From: Xanthobacter flavus
GTDB taxonomy: Bacteria > Pseudomonadota > Alphaproteobacteria > Rhizobiales > Xanthobacteraceae
NCBI RefSeq assembly: GCF_017875275.1
Contig: NZ_JAGGML010000001.1
Span: 1,426,001 to 1,490,000 of the forward strand
DNA: 64,000 bases
Reading direction: 5' to 3'
The notes below the pieces were generated by a model. That model did no database searches. It saw only the letters and a program-made list of their open reading frames with translations, and had not been told where the DNA came from. Shown here one piece after another: positions 62,617 through 64,000 of the stretch (positions are counted from its first letter, which is position 1; each line of letters begins with the position of its first letter). Position numbers and translations under genes: made by a program.

Positions 62617-64000
62617 ATGAAGATGACCACCGAAGAGGCGTTCATCAAAGTCCTGCAGGCGCACGGCATCAACGAGGCCTTCGGCATCATCGGTTCGGCC
62701 ATGATGCCGGTCTCCGACCTCTTCCCCAAGGCCGGCATCCGCTTCTGGGATTGCGCCCACGAGACCAATGCGGGCCTGATCTGCGACGGCTACACCCGCG
62801 CCACCGGCCGCATGGCCATGGCCATCGCCCAGAACGGGCCGGGCGTGACGGGCTTCGTCACCGCCATGAAGACCGCCTACTGGAACCACACGCCCATGCT
62901 GCTGGTGACACCCCAGGCGGCCAACAAGACCATCGGCCAGGGCGGCTTCCAGGAAGTCTCCCAGATGGCCATGTTCCAGGACATGGTCTGTTACCAGGAG
63001 GAGGTGCGCGACCCCTCCCGCGTCGCCGAGGTGCTGAACCGCGTCATCGAGAAGGCCTGGCGCGCCTGCGCCCCCGCGCAGATCAACGTGCCGCGTGATT
63101 TCTGGACCCAGGTGGTCGACATCGAGCTGCCGCAGATCGTGCGCCTCGAACGTCCCGCCGGCGGCCGCAACGCCATCGCCGAGGCGGCGGAAATCCTCTC
63201 GCAGGCGAAGTTCCCGGTGATCCTGAACGGCGCGGGCGTCGTCATCGGCAACGCCATCGGCGAGGCCATGGCGCTCGCCGAGCGGCTCGATGCGCCGGTG
63301 TGCGCCGGCTACCAGCACAACGATGCCGCCCCCGGCAGCCATCCGCTCGCCGTCGGCCCGCTGGGCTACAACGGCTCGAAGGCCGCCATGGAGCTGATCG
63401 CGCAGGCCGACGTGGTGCTGGCGCTCGGCACCCGCCTCAACCCCTTCTCCACCTTGCCCGGCTACGGCATCGACTACTGGCCGAAGCAGGCCAAGATCAT
63501 CCAGGTGGACATCAATCCGGACCGCATCGGCCTCACCAAGAAGATCACGGTGGGCATCTGCGGCGACGCGAAGGAAGTGGCCGGCCAGCTGCTCGACCGG
63601 CTCGCCCCCGGCGCCGGCGATGCCGGCCGGGCGGAGCGCCGCGCGCTGATCCACCAGACCCGCTCGCGCTGGCTCCAGCAGCTCGCCTCCATGGACCATG
63701 AGGACGACGATCCCGGCACCCGCTGGAACGAGGACGCCCGCGCCCGCGACAAGGGCCGCATGTCGCCCCGTCAGGCGTGGCGGGCGATCCAGGCGGCGCT
63801 GCCGAAGGACGTCATCATGTCCACGGACATCGGCAACAATTGCGCCATCGGCAATGCCTATCCGAGCTTCGAGATCGGCCGGAAATATCTGGCGCCGGGC
63901 ATGTTCGGCCCGTGCGGCTATGCCTTCCCGGCCATCATCGGCGCCAAGATCGGCTGCCCCGACGTACCGGTGTTCGGCTTCGCCGGCGACGGCGCCTTCG
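62617..64000 (+). CDS. xsc: Sulfoacetaldehyde acetyltransferase (3' end beyond window)
   Basis: 461 codons are present and the frame is open at the window end; full-length Xsc is near 590-600 residues. The ThDP enzyme converts sulfoacetaldehyde and phosphate to acetyl phosphate and sulfite. Characteristic segments: CAHETNAGLICDGYTRATG with the catalytic Glu (about 50), AYWNHTPMLLVTPQA, GFQEVSQMAMFQDMVCYQE and KGRMSPRQAWRAIQ; the last visible residues, FAGDGAF, begin the ThDP/Mg motif. AAAGGAT lies 9 bp before the ATG. The usual next gene, a phosphate acetyltransferase, would lie just outside. Confidence 0.93.
   Translation, partial: MKMTTEEAFIKVLQAHGINEAFGIIGSAMMPVSDLFPKAGIRFWDCAHETNAGLICDGYTRATGRMAMAIAQNGPGVTGFVTAMKTAYWNHTPMLLVTPQAANKTIGQGGFQEVSQMAMFQDMVCYQEEVRDPSRVAEVLNRVIEKAWRACAPAQINVPRDFWTQVVDIELPQIVRLERPAGGRNAIAEAAEILSQAKFPVILNGAGVVIGNAIGEAMALAERLDAPVCAGYQHNDAAPGSHPLAVGPLGYNGSKAAMELIAQADVVLALGTRLNPFSTLPGYGIDYWPKQAKIIQVDINPDRIGLTKKITVGICGDAKEVAGQLLDRLAPGAGDAGRAERRALIHQTRSRWLQQLASMDHEDDDPGTRWNEDARARDKGRMSPRQAWRAIQAALPKDVIMSTDIGNNCAIGNAYPSFEIGRKYLAPGMFGPCGYAFPAIIGAKIGCPDVPVFGFAGDGAF

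Overview
The window is about 68-70% G+C with dense, mostly co-directional coding. It looks like chromosome of an alphaproteobacterium, most likely Hyphomicrobiales and perhaps the Xanthobacteraceae (Xanthobacter/Ancylobacter/Starkeya type). This rests on gene content: FixJ-type and giant hybrid kinases, a biuret hydrolase close to that of Rhizobium, isethionate degradation genes and GC-rich palindromic repeats. No rRNA, tRNA, CRISPR array, transposase or phage gene was seen.

Layout. 1-4858: 3' part of a giant pseudokinase/AAA/GAF/histidine kinase. 5044-7065: bicupin oxalate decarboxylase and a YoaK membrane protein. 7222-19118: a catabolic and transport block with a complete branched-chain-type ABC transporter, an ACMSD-like amidohydrolase, an aldehyde dehydrogenase, a TetR regulator, and a flavin monooxygenase/DUF485/solute symporter/cupin operon. 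19197-27324: a stress and signalling block (two small secreted proteins, AraC, PAS histidine kinase, FixJ-type regulator, lone receiver, Dps, Na+/H+ antiporter, haloperoxidase-like hydrolase). 27539-36539: lipase/MFS/DsbA/peroxiredoxin operon, SDR plus second flavin monooxygenase, FUSC/DUF1656/HlyD efflux system. 36789-44746: YdeP-type molybdoenzyme with cytochrome bd, ene-reductase, pyruvate oxidase. 45268-53140: a second full-length giant kinase, a CxxC-less thioredoxin-reductase-like protein with a UBP zinc finger, AraC. 53181-58342: biuret hydrolase, divergent from an ABC transporter plus three-subunit thiocyanate hydrolase-like enzyme. 58353-64000: isethionate degradation (iseR, iseJ, iseU, xsc), with xsc cut by the window end.

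Regulatory reading. Three recurrent signals tie these blocks together. (1) A 14-bp palindrome, YATAC-N4-GTWTR, occurs eight times in intergenic DNA, usually 100-150 bp before a start codon. It precedes Dps, peroxiredoxin, the haloperoxidase-like hydrolase, YdeP/CydAB, both small secreted proteins, an AraC gene and the kinase/FixJ-type operon itself; two half-sites precede oxalate decarboxylase. Its AC-N4-GT core resembles sites of FixJ-family regulators such as TodT/StyR, so the FixJ-type protein encoded here is the prime candidate. (2) An imperfect palindrome built on GATCG-N2-CGATAAATA, placed 25-26 bp after a TTGACG -35 element, precedes the ABC transporter operon, the monooxygenase operon and the second giant kinase; a similar site lies before the TetR gene. 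This suggests one TetR regulon. (3) Two divergent sigma-54-type promoters face away from each other between biuret hydrolase and the thiocyanate-hydrolase-like operon, which fits nitrogen scavenging.
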